Shown one piece after another: positions 44,201-54,300 of a stretch of DNA of 64,000 bases (its first letter is position 1; each line of letters begins with the position of its first letter). Location of the stretch: the NCBI GenBank assembly GCA_937928405.1, contig CALFWZ010000048.1, positions 20,432-84,431 of the forward strand, given 5' to 3'. The translations under genes and the position numbers were made by a program. Source of the DNA: an uncultured Saprospiraceae bacterium. Its GTDB lineage: Bacteria; Bacteroidota; Bacteroidia; Chitinophagales; Saprospiraceae. Under the pieces are notes generated by a model. The model worked only from the letters and a program-made list of their open reading frames with translations, was not told the origin of the DNA and ran no database searches.

Positions 44201-44801
44201 TCAAAAATATGATTTGCAAATAGGACAGACCACCGCTCGTAACAAGATTGTACTGACGAGTGGGTTTCAAATCCGTCGTAATGATGAACAATTCTTTCGC
44301 GGTCGGTGGAATATTAGTAAATCGATCAGTACCCAATTTGAATTAGCCACTGGATTAAATTTAAGTGATAGCGAATTTTTTGAAAATCAAGATTATACCA
44401 TTAATTTCTTTAGAACTCGCCCTCAACTAACATTGCAACCCTCCAATAATTTTAGGACTATTTTTTCTTATGAATTCAAAGAAAGTAATAACGAATCAAT
44501 CGCCCAAGAGCAAGCTACTAAACACGATTTTTCACTCGAAACAACTTTTAACCAAAACACTGCAACTTCTATCCGTTCTCGGTTGTCTTTTGTTAGTGTA
44601 CGGTTTGATGGAGAACGCAATACACCACTAGAATTTGCGATTCTCGAAACCTTAAAAGACGGTAAAAATTACCTTTGGTCGTTATCATTAGACCGCCGAT
44701 TATCCAAAAATATTCTGATGAGTATTAGCTATGAAGGTAGAAAAACAGGTATCGCTAATACCGTACACATTGGTCGTGCACAAGTCCGAGCGACTTTTTA
44801 G
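41268..44801 (+). CDS. Large outer-membrane-type protein of unknown function
   Basis: About 1177 residues from the ATG at 41268; an in-frame GTG at 41259 is possible but the ATG gives a clean signal peptide (MKFKRLLLFCCLLFFG to LTGQES). An N-terminal part with NPYDDDEEIIKFKGLEYNG, ILAAITDNSIPLQPEGNTQQ and KIFIQLSKKENVLIAGDYEL is followed by long stretches of alternating strands ending in an aromatic/charged C-terminus (IGRAQVRATF), typical of outer-membrane barrels. A calcium-loop-like DFNGDGVPQVNEIREE lies near residue 865. No sorting domain, so it is itself probably an outer-membrane component. Function unknown. Confidence 0.7.
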   Translation: MKFKRLLLFCCLLFFGFQLTGQESGLSNVKTKLLARQSNQIMYTLDSLTVIPGSVALREYPLGQVIDNSHFQVIKNQLHFSDTVFFNQQKINTYTVTYRVLPYDLYKNFARLDTTNIGTKANGDYIGFTINPYDDDEEIIKFKGLEYNGSFARGISFGNSQNLVLNSSFNLQLAGEIGDDIEILAAITDNSIPLQPEGNTQQLQEFDKIFIQLSKKENVLIAGDYELNRPNSYFMNYYKKLQGATFRNQLSPFKDATLRSRASAAIARGKFARNNLPSEEGNQGPYRLQGNQGEQFIIALAGTEKVFFDGKLLTRGLEEDYVIDYNRADIVFTNKILITKDSRIIVEFEYADQQYLRSMYAFDTELEYKKWRLHFNLFSEQDSRNSTGLQDLDSLQQVLLDSVGDDVQNALAPSQRLTEEFNEFRIQYELIDTAVLINNSLVGFEILQFSTNPDSAIYTASFTDVGFGAGNYLLDPNTSQNGRVFIWIGPDANGNPLGNYEPVIQLVAPTQRQMYSFGADYELNKNGRIQTEIALSRNDLNRFSDIGDEDDAGVAAFTNYEQLFSLKKDWNLTAKLSYEFTQKRFQALNPYRKAEFTRDWNLANNRNEILDVARENEHIARAEVSLLKNNFGSLTYEFSSFLRGEIYTGQKHFTQLKLDRNNWKVDAQINWLQVDSDREDSQFLRPKLDIAKTFPKLAKITVGAYGEQERNERFSGSADTLSAVSFYYNLYRFYLKTPEEKRFTFGTNYTQRYDYAPTGKGFSENTVADEFNINGSWREGTVSRLSWNFTYRKLRISDEQLTTQTPQNASLGRLDHRLILWKGAVRSTTNYEIGSGQEPRVAYSYLPVNPGDGIFFWDETLDFNGDGVPQVNEIREEAFAGEGNIIRVTLFTNEFIRTNNVTFNESLQTNLKRIFQGKKGFKKWLGKFSTQSTVRMVRRTREAEGVSAYNPFQNNIPDTALVAINSNIRNILFFNRGDQKYDLQIGQTTARNKIVLTSGFQIRRNDEQFFRGRWNISKSISTQFELATGLNLSDSEFFENQDYTINFFRTRPQLTLQPSNNFRTIFSYEFKESNNESIAQEQATKHDFSLETTFNQNTATSIRSRLSFVSVRFDGERNTPLEFAILETLKDGKNYLWSLSLDRRLSKNILMSISYEGRKTGIANTVHIGRAQVRATF

Positions 44802-44855
44802 AGAGATATTTTGAGTCAACAAGTAATAAGAGCCGACAAATAAGGATTTTTCTAT

Positions 44856-44885
44856 TTTGATTAAGACGATCCTTTATTATCTTTG
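44856..44885 (+). promoter_or_regulatory. Bacteroidota-type promoter for the metallopeptidase gene
   Basis: TTTG at 44856-44859 and TATCTTTG at 44878-44885 are separated by 18 bases, close to the consensus spacing of the two elements. The ATG is 69 bases downstream. This is the best-matching promoter in the window. Confidence 0.6.
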
Positions 44886-44953
44886 TTGCCAAGGTTATTG
44901 GCAAACACCTACTTGATAACCAACGAAGTTTTTAATAATAAAAAACCATCACT

Positions 44954-47900
44954 ATGCGCGTATTTCTAGCTTTTAGTTTTATTCTTTTCCTCCACCTTAC
45001 CGTGTCTGGACAATCATTTTGGAAGTCTATCAATCAGGAAGATGTACCAGAGTATTTGGAACAGAGTATAACACCTGACCATTTCGCTACTTTTCAATTG
45101 GATTTTAATCAATTCAAAGAATCATTAGTTAATACACCTTGGGAAGACTTGACCAATTCGGCGGCGCCGGGCAAGGTCATTTATCTACCTATGCCTAATG
45201 GCGAGTTGGCTCCCTTTAAAATCTGGGAAACCAGCATTTTTCAGCCACTTTCTGCTGCTCGTTATCCCCACCTTCGTTCTTATCGAGGTGTTGGATTGGA
45301 TAATAACACAGGTGCTGCGGTCAGAATGGCTATTTCGCCCAAAGGTGTACACCTAGGAATTCATACCTTGGAAGGAGATATATACGTTGATCCATATGCT
45401 AATGGAAATACTGGATTATATATCAGTTATTATACTAGAGATGATATGGCAGGAAGCCAACCCGCTGCTTGTGGTTTTACCTCTTTTGAAGAGGAATTTA
45501 CTTCTGAAAGTTTAGGCAATCAAACTCCTAACAATCCACAAGCGAATACTTATACTGCTGGTGGACCTGTTGAGATGCGTGAGTTTTTAGTTGCGCTAAG
45601 TTGTTCAGGAGAATTTGCTCAGGGACATGGTGGAACGGTAGCATCTGTATTAGCAGATTACCAAATTGCCATGAACCGATTAAACTTAATTTACGAGCAA
45701 AATCTGGCAACTCGTTTTACGCTAATTGATGGTCTAGAGGCCGTTCTATACTTAGATCCAGATACGGATCCCTTCTCAAATGGTACGGTAGGAACTTCTA
45801 TGTTGATAGAAAATGCTACGAACCTAAATCTAATTATGGGAGAAAATAATTTTGATGTTGGTCACGTATTTACAGGAGGTTGTTCAGATGTAGGTGGAGT
45901 AGCGAGTGGTCAGATTTGTGGAGAGTTTAAAGGAGCCGGAGTAACTTGTCATGCAAGTTCTAATGTTATTGCCGTTACAGCGAATATCATGGCTCACGAA
46001 ATTGGTCATCAATTATCTGCCGGTCATACTTGGAATGGTTGTCCTCCATCGATTGGTCAATACGCGTCAGGTTCTGCTTGGGAGCCAGGTAGTGGTACCA
46101 CAATCATGTCTTATGCAGGTACTTGTGGTAATGAGAATAATGTAGATGGTGGGGGAGACGAATATTTTCATGGAGGATCCATTGATCAGATGTCTAACTA
46201 TATTCGCAATGGTCCAGCAACTTGTGGAGGAAATGTTATTACGGCTAATAATTTTCCAGATGTTACCCCAACGGTAGAAGATGATTTTTACATTCCGATC
46301 AGTACCCCTTTTGAATTAGATGTAGTCGCAGACGATATGGATGGAGATGAGCTTACTTACTGTTGGGAACAACGAGATTTAGGCCCTTACGGAAATTTAG
46401 GATTTCCAGAATTAAATGCACCGCTATTCCGTTCTTATCCACCAAGATCTGTTTCTAATAGAATTTTTCCAGCTATGCAGACAATTGTGCAAGGTGGAAT
46501 GGATCGAAGAGAAATATTACCAACCTATTCTAGAAATTTGAATTTTTCTTGTACGGTTCGGGATAACAATCCATTGATTGGTGGCGTGACGCAGGCATAT
46601 GTTAGCTTTCGATCTACCGATCAAGCAGGACCGTTTTTAGTGAGCTATCCAAACGGATCTAATAGCTTAGAAGTTGGTAGTTTTCAAGAAATCACTTGGG
46701 ATGTAGCAAATACAGATCAAGGCCCTGTAAATTGTAAGCGAGTGAATCTACTCTTGTCATTGGATGGTGGATATACTTATCCAATTACGTTGGCAGAAAA
46801 TGTAGTAAATGATGGTGATCATGGAATCATTATTCCAGATGAAATTTCCAGTACCGCTCGAATTATGGTGCGTGCAGCAGATAATATTTTCTTTGATATT
46901 TCTAATAATGATTTTAGTATTGTTCCTCCTTCCGCCCCAGGATATTCTTTACTACCATCCGATGAAGAAATCGTCATTTGCCCACCAACTACTCAGACAA
47001 TTACTTTGACAACTGAAAGTTTGGTGAATTTCGCAGAGCCGATTAGTTTTTCTGTCAGCGACTTACCAGCTGGTGCTACCGCTGATTTTTCTGCAACTAC
47101 GATTATGCCAGGAGAGACAACAACGCTTAATTTAGATCTTACGAATCTTGCTGGATTTGGTAGTGGTGAATTTAAAATTACTGCAACTGCCAGCGGATTG
47201 ACAGATAAAGAACGAATCATCGAATATGTTGCTATAGACAATAATTTTTCTGCCTTGGCATTAACTGGCCCCGTCAACGGAGCCACCGGAATTGGAGGGG
47301 CACCTACTTATAGTTGGGTGGATGTTCCTAACGCAGATAGTTACGAAATACAAATTGCTAGTAATCCTAGTTTTAGCAACGCCAGTCTCATAGAGTCTGT
47401 GGATGGAATTATCGGAGGAACTTATGCAGCAGGTGTACAGTTAGAGAAAGGATTTCCTTATTACTGGCGGATTCGACCAGTCAATCTTTGTGGCCCAGGA
47501 CCATATTCTTCGACGTTTGCTTTTTTCACAGAAGTACAATCTTGTGGTGAATATTCAGCAACAGACATCCCTATTTCAATTCCTACTGGAACTGCATCAG
47601 ACCCTATCATTACTTCTGTGATCAACGTAGCGGACAATACGAATATTAATGATTTTAATGTCACAAGCTTAGTGGGAGATTATGACCTTATTAGGTATAT
47701 TGATGTTAGACTCGCTAGTCCTTCCGGTACCAGTGTTCTATTATTTGAAAGTTTATTATGTGGTGAATTACCATTTGATCTTAAATTGGATGATGATGCG
47801 GCAGGTGCTATCCCTTGCCCTCCTAATACAGGGGACACCTACACCGTTCAAGATGAAGATGGATTGGCTAAATTCAATGGAGAAAATAGTGCTGGAGACT

Positions 47901-48607
47901 GGACTTTGACGATTGAAGTGATTAATAATTTTGGAGAGGGCGGAATGCTTGATGCCTGGAGCTTTGAAATCTGTGGTAATTTATCGCCTAACGGTCCTGT
48001 TTTGGTCAACAATGAAACCTTAGAAGTGCCGGTTGCTTCTTCTAATCCGATCCAATTTAATTTATTACTGTCGGAAGATGTGGACAATGGTCCAGAAGAA
48101 GTAACGTATACCATAGTGGAAGCGCCCACAAAAGGACGATTACTTCGCTATGGTAATCCGTTAGTGGTAGGACAGCGATTTACACAACAGCAAATCTTTA
48201 ACTCTGCCATTACTTATCAGCATGATGGAACAGAAGAAGAGAGCGATGCTTTTACCTTTACGGTCAGTGACGGCACTGGCGGATGGCTAGGTACGCCAGT
48301 TTATAATATTATGATCACGGATGACGCTGTAGTTGGTACGAGCGAAGAAGAAGCGGAACAAACAATTGGTTTATACCCAAATCCAGCTAGTGATTTCATC
48401 AATATCACCTTTAAAGCTCCTCTTGAAAATGTACAGCTTCGAATTTACAATATACAAGGACAAAAAATTCAAGAGCAAAAATTAGCCTCTATTGGTGCAA
48501 ATCACCGAGAAACACTAAATACAGCGACTATTCCTAATGGTATGTACTTCTTAGAATTGCAATCAGATAGTGGTCGAGTAGTCAAAAAAATGACGATTCA
48601 GCGGTAA
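44954..48607 (+). CDS. Secreted reprolysin-type metallopeptidase with P-domain and T9SS type A sorting domain
   Basis: 1217 residues. A signal peptide (to SGQS) and propeptide-like region precede the catalytic domain. The zinc site is HEIGHQLSAGH (H348, H352, H358 and catalytic E349), followed by a Met-turn IMSYAG, so this is a metzincin of reprolysin type. Later modules: an FN3-like region (near 770-870, PNADSYEIQIASNPSF), a proprotein-convertase P-domain (about 870-1015, VSLVGDYDLIRYIDVRLASP-like), a cadherin/CSPG-type unit (LSEDVDNGPEEVTYTI), and a type A sorting domain (LYPNPASDFINITF, IPNGMYFLEL). It should be exported by T9SS and degrade extracellular protein. Single gene with its own promoter and terminator. 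Confidence 0.93.
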   Translation: MRVFLAFSFILFLHLTVSGQSFWKSINQEDVPEYLEQSITPDHFATFQLDFNQFKESLVNTPWEDLTNSAAPGKVIYLPMPNGELAPFKIWETSIFQPLSAARYPHLRSYRGVGLDNNTGAAVRMAISPKGVHLGIHTLEGDIYVDPYANGNTGLYISYYTRDDMAGSQPAACGFTSFEEEFTSESLGNQTPNNPQANTYTAGGPVEMREFLVALSCSGEFAQGHGGTVASVLADYQIAMNRLNLIYEQNLATRFTLIDGLEAVLYLDPDTDPFSNGTVGTSMLIENATNLNLIMGENNFDVGHVFTGGCSDVGGVASGQICGEFKGAGVTCHASSNVIAVTANIMAHEIGHQLSAGHTWNGCPPSIGQYASGSAWEPGSGTTIMSYAGTCGNENNVDGGGDEYFHGGSIDQMSNYIRNGPATCGGNVITANNFPDVTPTVEDDFYIPISTPFELDVVADDMDGDELTYCWEQRDLGPYGNLGFPELNAPLFRSYPPRSVSNRIFPAMQTIVQGGMDRREILPTYSRNLNFSCTVRDNNPLIGGVTQAYVSFRSTDQAGPFLVSYPNGSNSLEVGSFQEITWDVANTDQGPVNCKRVNLLLSLDGGYTYPITLAENVVNDGDHGIIIPDEISSTARIMVRAADNIFFDISNNDFSIVPPSAPGYSLLPSDEEIVICPPTTQTITLTTESLVNFAEPISFSVSDLPAGATADFSATTIMPGETTTLNLDLTNLAGFGSGEFKITATASGLTDKERIIEYVAIDNNFSALALTGPVNGATGIGGAPTYSWVDVPNADSYEIQIASNPSFSNASLIESVDGIIGGTYAAGVQLEKGFPYYWRIRPVNLCGPGPYSSTFAFFTEVQSCGEYSATDIPISIPTGTASDPIITSVINVADNTNINDFNVTSLVGDYDLIRYIDVRLASPSGTSVLLFESLLCGELPFDLKLDDDAAGAIPCPPNTGDTYTVQDEDGLAKFNGENSAGDWTLTIEVINNFGEGGMLDAWSFEICGNLSPNGPVLVNNETLEVPVASSNPIQFNLLLSEDVDNGPEEVTYTIVEAPTKGRLLRYGNPLVVGQRFTQQQIFNSAITYQHDGTEEESDAFTFTVSDGTGGWLGTPVYNIMITDDAVVGTSEEEAEQTIGLYPNPASDFINITFKAPLENVQLRIYNIQGQKIQEQKLASIGANHRETLNTATIPNGMYFLELQSDSGRVVKKMTIQR

Positions 48608-48625
48608 AACTTGCCTTGATCGTTA

Positions 48626-48664
48626 AAAACCGAATTGAATGAAGGGTTCAATTCGGTTTTTTTT
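48626..48664 (+). terminator. Intrinsic terminator of the metallopeptidase gene
   Basis: AAAACCGAATTGAA (48626-48639) pairs perfectly with TTCAATTCGGTTTT (48647-48660), followed by TTTT. It begins 19 bases after the stop codon. Confidence 0.9.
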
Positions 48665-48716
48665 GTGAATACTCGAACTGTTTGTTATATTGGCCTTGTG
48701 GCGAGTTATTTACGTC

Positions 48717-48869
48717 ATGCCTAATTTCCTGTCCCAAAACGATATTAGTGCCCAAGCTGCGAGAGAGAGCTATTTTGCTGATTATCAGGTAAAAAACTTA
48801 CCGATTGATAGCCTGCTGGATAGTGGCACCGGTTTTGCAAGTAATAAGTGTTATATTTTGCTAATATGA
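48717..48869 (+). CDS. Possible 50-residue ORF upstream of the response regulator
   Basis: ATG at 48717 to TGA at 48867-48869. The peptide (MPNFLSQNDISAQAARESYF to NKCYILLI) has a protein-like composition but no motif. It could be a leader peptide, a gene fragment or chance. It ends 45 bases before the regulator start. Confidence 0.25.
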   Translation: MPNFLSQNDISAQAARESYFADYQVKNLPIDSLLDSGTGFASNKCYILLI

Positions 48870-48914
48870 AATTAGTAATAATGAAAACCAAATAGCCCTA
48901 ATTAAGTTTTGAAT

Positions 48915-49589
48915 ATGGAAAGTATTAAAGTGTTGATTGCAGATGACCACCAGTTATTTATCGCCGGCCTGAAGTCTATCTTAGCCGATAATGAAGAACA
49001 AAAATGCGAAATAGTTGGTATCGCTCATAATGGTGACCAGGTCATTCAAATGCTCAAAGATACACCAACTGATTTATTGATCTTAGACCTAAATATGCCT
49101 GAAAAGGATGGTTTGGACGTCATCAATGTTATTCGTGCTCAAAATAAGGAACTTAGAATTTTGGCCCTCACCGTATATGATGAATCAAAAATTGTAAAAT
49201 CCGCCTTCAAATCAGGTGTCGATGGATATATTCTCAAGAATGTTGGAATGGACGAACTCTGGAAAGCCATCGGAGAAGTGATGGAAGGACGTACTTTCTT
49301 AGGCAAAGGAGTTCGATTGAATACCACGATCGAAGAAATTAAAAGAAAAATTGAAGACCAATCTCGGTTTCCTTCCGAAGACAAGTTTATCAAAAAATAT
49401 AATCTCACCAAAAGGGAATTAGAAATCCTCAAACTCATCACCCACGCACTTAGCAACAAAGAAATTGGTAAGGTTTTGTACATTAGTGACCAAACCGTCA
49501 GCGTTCACCGAAAAAATATTATGCGTAAACTAGGTGTAAGCAATACGGCCGGATTAATTAAGTTGGCCTATGATAATAGCTTGGTTTAG
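48915..49589 (+). CDS. NarL/LuxR-type response regulator
   Basis: About 224 residues from the ATG at 48915; an in-frame TTG at 48909 adds two residues but is less likely. The receiver domain has the acidic pair in IADDHQLF, the phosphorylation Asp in LLILDLNMPEKDG, Thr in ALTVYDES and Lys in YILKNVG. The C-terminal LuxR helix-turn-helix reads LTKREIEIL-like (TKRELEILKLI), then NKEIGKVLYISDQTVSVHRKN. No histidine kinase is adjacent, so its partner is elsewhere. It could control the surface locus downstream, but that is only position. Confidence 0.92.
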   Translation: MESIKVLIADDHQLFIAGLKSILADNEEQKCEIVGIAHNGDQVIQMLKDTPTDLLILDLNMPEKDGLDVINVIRAQNKELRILALTVYDESKIVKSAFKSGVDGYILKNVGMDELWKAIGEVMEGRTFLGKGVRLNTTIEEIKRKIEDQSRFPSEDKFIKKYNLTKRELEILKLITHALSNKEIGKVLYISDQTVSVHRKNIMRKLGVSNTAGLIKLAYDNSLV

Positions 49590-50124
49590 ATTGATTTAAA
49601 TATTTGTATTTAAATTATATATTGCTTAATTTTCATGTAATTTGTAATATATTTTTTTTCTAATTTTAAAAAATACCATAAATAGGGTAGGAATAGAACA
49701 ATTGGATGACGTATATTTGCTCTTGTAAACAGTTTAAAAGGACTGTGAGGACATATATAACAAAAACCGATTTAAGTAAATAACACCATTTTGGTGGTTT
49801 TATCCCATGAACTGCGATATTTATTAATACTCTATTCAATATTTTGAAATTATCAGTAATCGAATCCTATTTACTGATCTTTTTATAAATATTCTCTTTC
49901 CTGATTGCACATCGCAGATTCTTATTAATGTTAAAATTTTGAAATCAAAACCCTGATTTCCAAGCTTTGCATCGGTTATACTTATATACCCATAGCAAAA
50001 AATTAACGTATGCGCTTAATCCCCGTATACTGCTTATTATTAACATTTGGTGATGACCAAATAATAAATTCCAACCGGAAATTTATCGTTTGACAATTAC
50101 CTAAGTGCAACAAATTATAATCAC

Positions 50125-50295
50125 ATGAACAAAGAGAATTTTACACAACGTTTTGTGTCTAATCCATCGTGCAGAACAACCGTCCTGCCTCGCTCGGTAT
50201 CCGAACAGTGGCCAGTTTTCAGTGGCCTCATTACCCTATGTTATAATTTGTTGGAAATGTTACGCTCAAAAAATAATACTAAGTTTTTAGCATAA
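50125..50295 (+). CDS. Possible 56-residue ORF in the leader
   Basis: ATG at 50125 to TAA at 50293-50295 (MNKENFTQRFVSNPSC to NNTKFLA). No motif or signal peptide. It may be chance, but it lies before a terminator-like hairpin, so a leader-peptide role is conceivable. Confidence 0.25.
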   Translation: MNKENFTQRFVSNPSCRTTVLPRSVSEQWPVFSGLITLCYNLLEMLRSKNNTKFLA

Positions 50296-50418
50296 AAATT
50301 TAATGGTAGCGGTAGTTTCCCATGAATAGTTTTCCCTTGCGAAAATTTGTAAAGCACATATTTTTGCAAAACCAATTGTTAAAATTTACTAAGAACTACT
50401 GTTATATTTTGCTTTGCT

Positions 50419-50464
50419 ATTATGGTTTGTCGTGTCTTTTTGACACGACTACCATAATTTTTTT
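50419..50464 (+). terminator. Strong hairpin with T-tract 25 bases before the cohesin-like gene
   Basis: ATTATGGT (50419-50426) pairs with ACCATAAT (50451-50458), and GTCGTGTC (50429-50436) with GACACGAC (50442-50449) around a TTTTT loop; TTTTTTT follows. It has the form of an intrinsic terminator, yet it lies just upstream of a gene, as in attenuators. Confidence 0.75.
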
Positions 50465-50488
50465 ACTAAACTTTAAATAATTAACAAA

Positions 50489-51304
50489 TTGATTACCAAG
50501 GCTTTAAAATTTATTGTATCCCCCTTGTTTCGATTTGACTCCATTTTGGTAGTCCTCGTATTTTGTGGTTTTTGCTGCACTGTACAGGCCCAACCAAATT
50601 TCTTTTTTACCAGCTCAGCAGAAACCATTGCGGTGGATGATGAATTTCAAGTAGCGCTTCGTGCTACCAATTTTGTGGATGTTGCTGGTCTTCAGTTTTC
50701 CCTAAACTGGGATGCCGAAAAGGTAGAATTTCAAGACATTACCGCATCTTTTCCAACTCAAAGCGTTTCCTTCAATACCAATAATGCTGCTAGTGGTGTG
50801 ATTGCTGGTTTTTGGAATGATAGCTTTACCTACACAGAACCCGATAGTACTATCCTTTTTGTGCTAAGCTTTAAAGCCCTAGCCGACGGACCACTTAATC
50901 TTGAATTCGTGGATTCTCCAGTCACCACCTTGGTGGTTTATCATGCAGACGGGCAAGTATTTGAAGTTCCGATAATATATAATGGAGATGGAGGTGCGTG
51001 TATTGGTATTAAAACTAGTACTTTTGCCACCGATTTTAAAGATTCTGCCGTTTTTTACCAGAATAATCCAAACCCCTTTTCTAAAACCACGTATATACCG
51101 TTTGAATTGACTAATTCCGAATTAGTTACGATAAAAATCTTCGGATTAACCGGAGAAGAAATTTACCAGTACAGCAACCGATATAGTGAGGGAACTCACC
51201 GTATCAAAATTAACTCTGAGGTCTTTCCTAGTCTAGGTACTTACATGTATCAGATTTCGACGGCCGTTACTTCGACGACAAAAAAAATGATTTTAGCCAA
51301 ATAA
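50489..51304 (+). CDS. Cohesin-like secreted protein with T9SS type A sorting domain
   Basis: 271 residues. The start is TTG at 50489: an in-frame TAA at 50474-50476 rules out an upstream ATG, and no ATG precedes the signal peptide (core VLVVFCGFCC-like, ending VQAQ). Residues ~35-170 are a cohesin-like beta-sandwich: VDDEFQVALRATNFVDVAGL, FSLNWDAEKVEFQDI. A linker and type A sorting domain follow (NNPNPFSKTTYIPFEL, SLGTYMYQISTA). It lies 29 bases before the giant adhesin, which has four cohesin-like units of its own, so they are probably one transcript and may share binding partners. Confidence 0.8.
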   Translation: MITKALKFIVSPLFRFDSILVVLVFCGFCCTVQAQPNFFFTSSAETIAVDDEFQVALRATNFVDVAGLQFSLNWDAEKVEFQDITASFPTQSVSFNTNNAASGVIAGFWNDSFTYTEPDSTILFVLSFKALADGPLNLEFVDSPVTTLVVYHADGQVFEVPIIYNGDGGACIGIKTSTFATDFKDSAVFYQNNPNPFSKTTYIPFELTNSELVTIKIFGLTGEEIYQYSNRYSEGTHRIKINSEVFPSLGTYMYQISTAVTSTTKKMILAK

Positions 51305-51333
51305 TTGTCTAACATCTTAAATTCCAAGGATCG

Positions 51334-54300
51334 ATGTTTAAAAAAATTACGCTTTTCTTCGCGCTAGGGCTCGTGCTCCTGGGTTTCAATGTGAATTCCC
51401 AAACCACACGCTTCATTGTCAACCCTGCTTCCAATACGCTGGAAATAGGAGATACGCTCGTCGTAGCGGTAACGTCTCAGGACTTTACCGACGTCATCGC
51501 GTTCACGTACTCCATGAATTGGGACCCCAATGTCCTCCAATTCGTAGAAGGAGATGACGATATCGTGCCAGTAAACATTCCGCCAGCTCTGTTCTTTGGA
51601 ACCAACATGGCCAATATCGGTAATCTTACCTTCGGTTGGAATGACCCATTCCTTAACCCCATGTCCGTGGATAATGATCTTGTCTTATACGAAATCGTTC
51701 GCTTTACGGCCATTGCTGCAGGAACCTCTCCCATCAATTTATCCGGTATGCCCGCAGCGGCTAATATTGTGACCATCAATAGTGATGAAACACCTTTATT
51801 TACCAATGCTTCGGTGGTGGTGACAGATCCTAATGCTCCAACAAACCCTCCCTTTGAGTGTATGTTTAATAATTTTGGATTGGCGATTGAGGCAGATTCT
51901 GCGGCAACGGGCGAGCAGCTATGCTTAGATGTTAATCTATGTAATGGGGATAGTCTTGTTTCTTTTCAGTATTCTTTAAATTTCAATCCGGCCATTTTGC
52001 AGTTTGATTCTTTTACGAATATAAACCTTCCTCAACCTGATAATTTCTTTTTTAATTCAAATAATACAGACGGTTGGGTAACTAACTTCTGGCTTGATTC
52101 ACTCAACATGGGGGTAGATGTCCCTGATACGTTGATTTACGAAGCTTGTTTTACAGTAGTTGGTGCGGGTGGAGAAATGGATACTGTCCGTATCGGGAAT
52201 ACACCGCTAGCGATAGATGTGACCAAGTCTTCTAATCCCGGAATCAATATTGGGATGGAAACTCAGGATGGACCCATTGTCGTTAGTGGGAATAGTAGTA
52301 GCGCTATTACCCTCGTGGCCGCTAATGTCGAAGGAAGCCCCGGAGATACCGTCTGCGTGGCAGTAACTGCCCAAAATTTTGATGCGGTTACCTCTTTTCA
52401 ATATACCTTTAATTTTGATGATGAAAATCTTACCTATTTAAATCATCAAAATTTCAATCCTAATATTCCCAATCTAAGTGCTGCTATTAATGACTCTCCT
52501 ATGTTTTCGGATACAGGGACAATATTGGTAGTATACCCAAATCCGGGAGGAATGTCTTCTACTTTGATGGACGGAGATACGCTCTACGAAGTTTGCTTTG
52601 TCATTGCCCCAATGGCTCCTGTTGGTGCCAACGCACTCGTTGGGTTTTCAGATGATCCAGTTGTCCGTAGTGCTTCTCAAATGGCGCCAGCTAGTTTGCT
52701 GACGAACGATGGTAATGTCAATGTAATTCCTGAAGAAGGAAGCGGCGACTTTGAATTAACCATTGGTACGACGACCTTCTGTCCAGACTCTTCGATCTGT
52801 GTGCCAGTTACGGTGGACGATGGATTTACCAATGTTTCAGGTGGAGGATTTAGAGTCAACTTCCTTCCAGCTGATTTGACTTATACCGGACTGGAAAATG
52901 TAAACCCTGCTTTTGCTGCTGGCCAAGTAAATTGGCTGGACAATAATCCAACTGGTACAGATAGAATTATTCTGATTATGAATAATTTAAATCCTACCCA
53001 AGCTGGTATTAATCTAGTACCCGGAGAAATAATTTTTGAACTTTGTTTTACCGCAAATGGAAGTGCTGATGTCACTAGTCCAATCATTTTAAGTCCAGAC
53101 AATACGCCTGAATTTGTAGATCCCACTTTTGATCCGATTACACCCATTATCATCAATGATGGAGCAGCTATCATTGAAACTGCTGCCTGTCCTGCTGGCG
53201 AAGTTGATATCACGGTTACGGAAACAATCGTTAATGTACTTTGTAATGGAGATGCTACTGGATCTATCTCTTTAGAGATTGGAGGTGGAGACGGAACGAA
53301 TTACGCCATCACTTGGACGGGATCACCTACGGATGTCAGTGGCTTAACGACCCCAACTATTTCAAATTTAGAAGCGGGTAGTTACACGGTGAGTATCACC
53401 AGTGGTATGCGAGATTTTACAGATACTTATATCATTACAGAGCCAACGCCTTTAACGGCTACAACTACTTCTACCAATGTGATTTGTAATGGTGACGGAA
53501 ATGGTACTATTACGGTAACGCCTGATGGTGGAACAATGCCTTATACTTATCTATGGAGCAATGGCCCAACGGATCAAAACCTCAGTAATCTAGGGCCAGG
53601 TACTTATACCCTAACGATTACGGATGGTAATATGTGTGAATTAATTCTACCACCGGTGACGATTACGGAACCGCCGGTTTTAACTGTAACCATTGCCGAT
53701 ACAGACAATGTTTCTTGCCTGAATGGAGATGATGGCGCAGTTAGTACAACAGTAGCTGGAGGAAATGGGGGTTATATGTATGCTTGGGATGGTACCAATC
53801 AAGTTACTGGCGATATCGATAACTTAACGGCAGGTAATTACCGAGTGACCGTAACAGATATGTTGGGATGTACCGCAGTTTCTCCTGTGGTAACAATTAC
53901 GCAGCCTAGTACAGCGGTTGGAATTACCATTGATAATATAATTCCTGCAAACTGTAATGGTGGAGGTTCTATCTTTATCACACCAACAGGCGGAGATAAC
54001 ATGTATACTTACGTGTGGAATGGCCCACCAGGCACTACCACTCAAGACAACGAAAATATTGCCGCTGGTGGTTATATCGTTACCGTTACGGATGGTAGTG
54101 GATGTGTTTTTACCAGTGAAATTATCCAAGTATCATCTACTCCCGCCATTACAATTAATGAAATTATTACACCACCGAATTGTGATTCTGAAGCAGATGG
54201 TGCGATTAATTTAACGATAAGTGGTGGAACTGGAGATGGTTTTACTTTCAATTGGGATACAGATCCAGCTGAAACCACGGAAGATATTTCCAACTTATTG

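Larger units (their letters stand above)
49590..50488 (+). other. Long leader region of the adhesin locus
   Basis: About 900 bases with no sizeable gene. A -7-like TATATTTG lies at 49712-49719, some 770 bases before the next start codon, so the locus could have a long untranslated leader. A 56-codon ORF (50125-50295) and a strong hairpin (50419-50464) lie within it. I see no known riboswitch. Confidence 0.45.
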
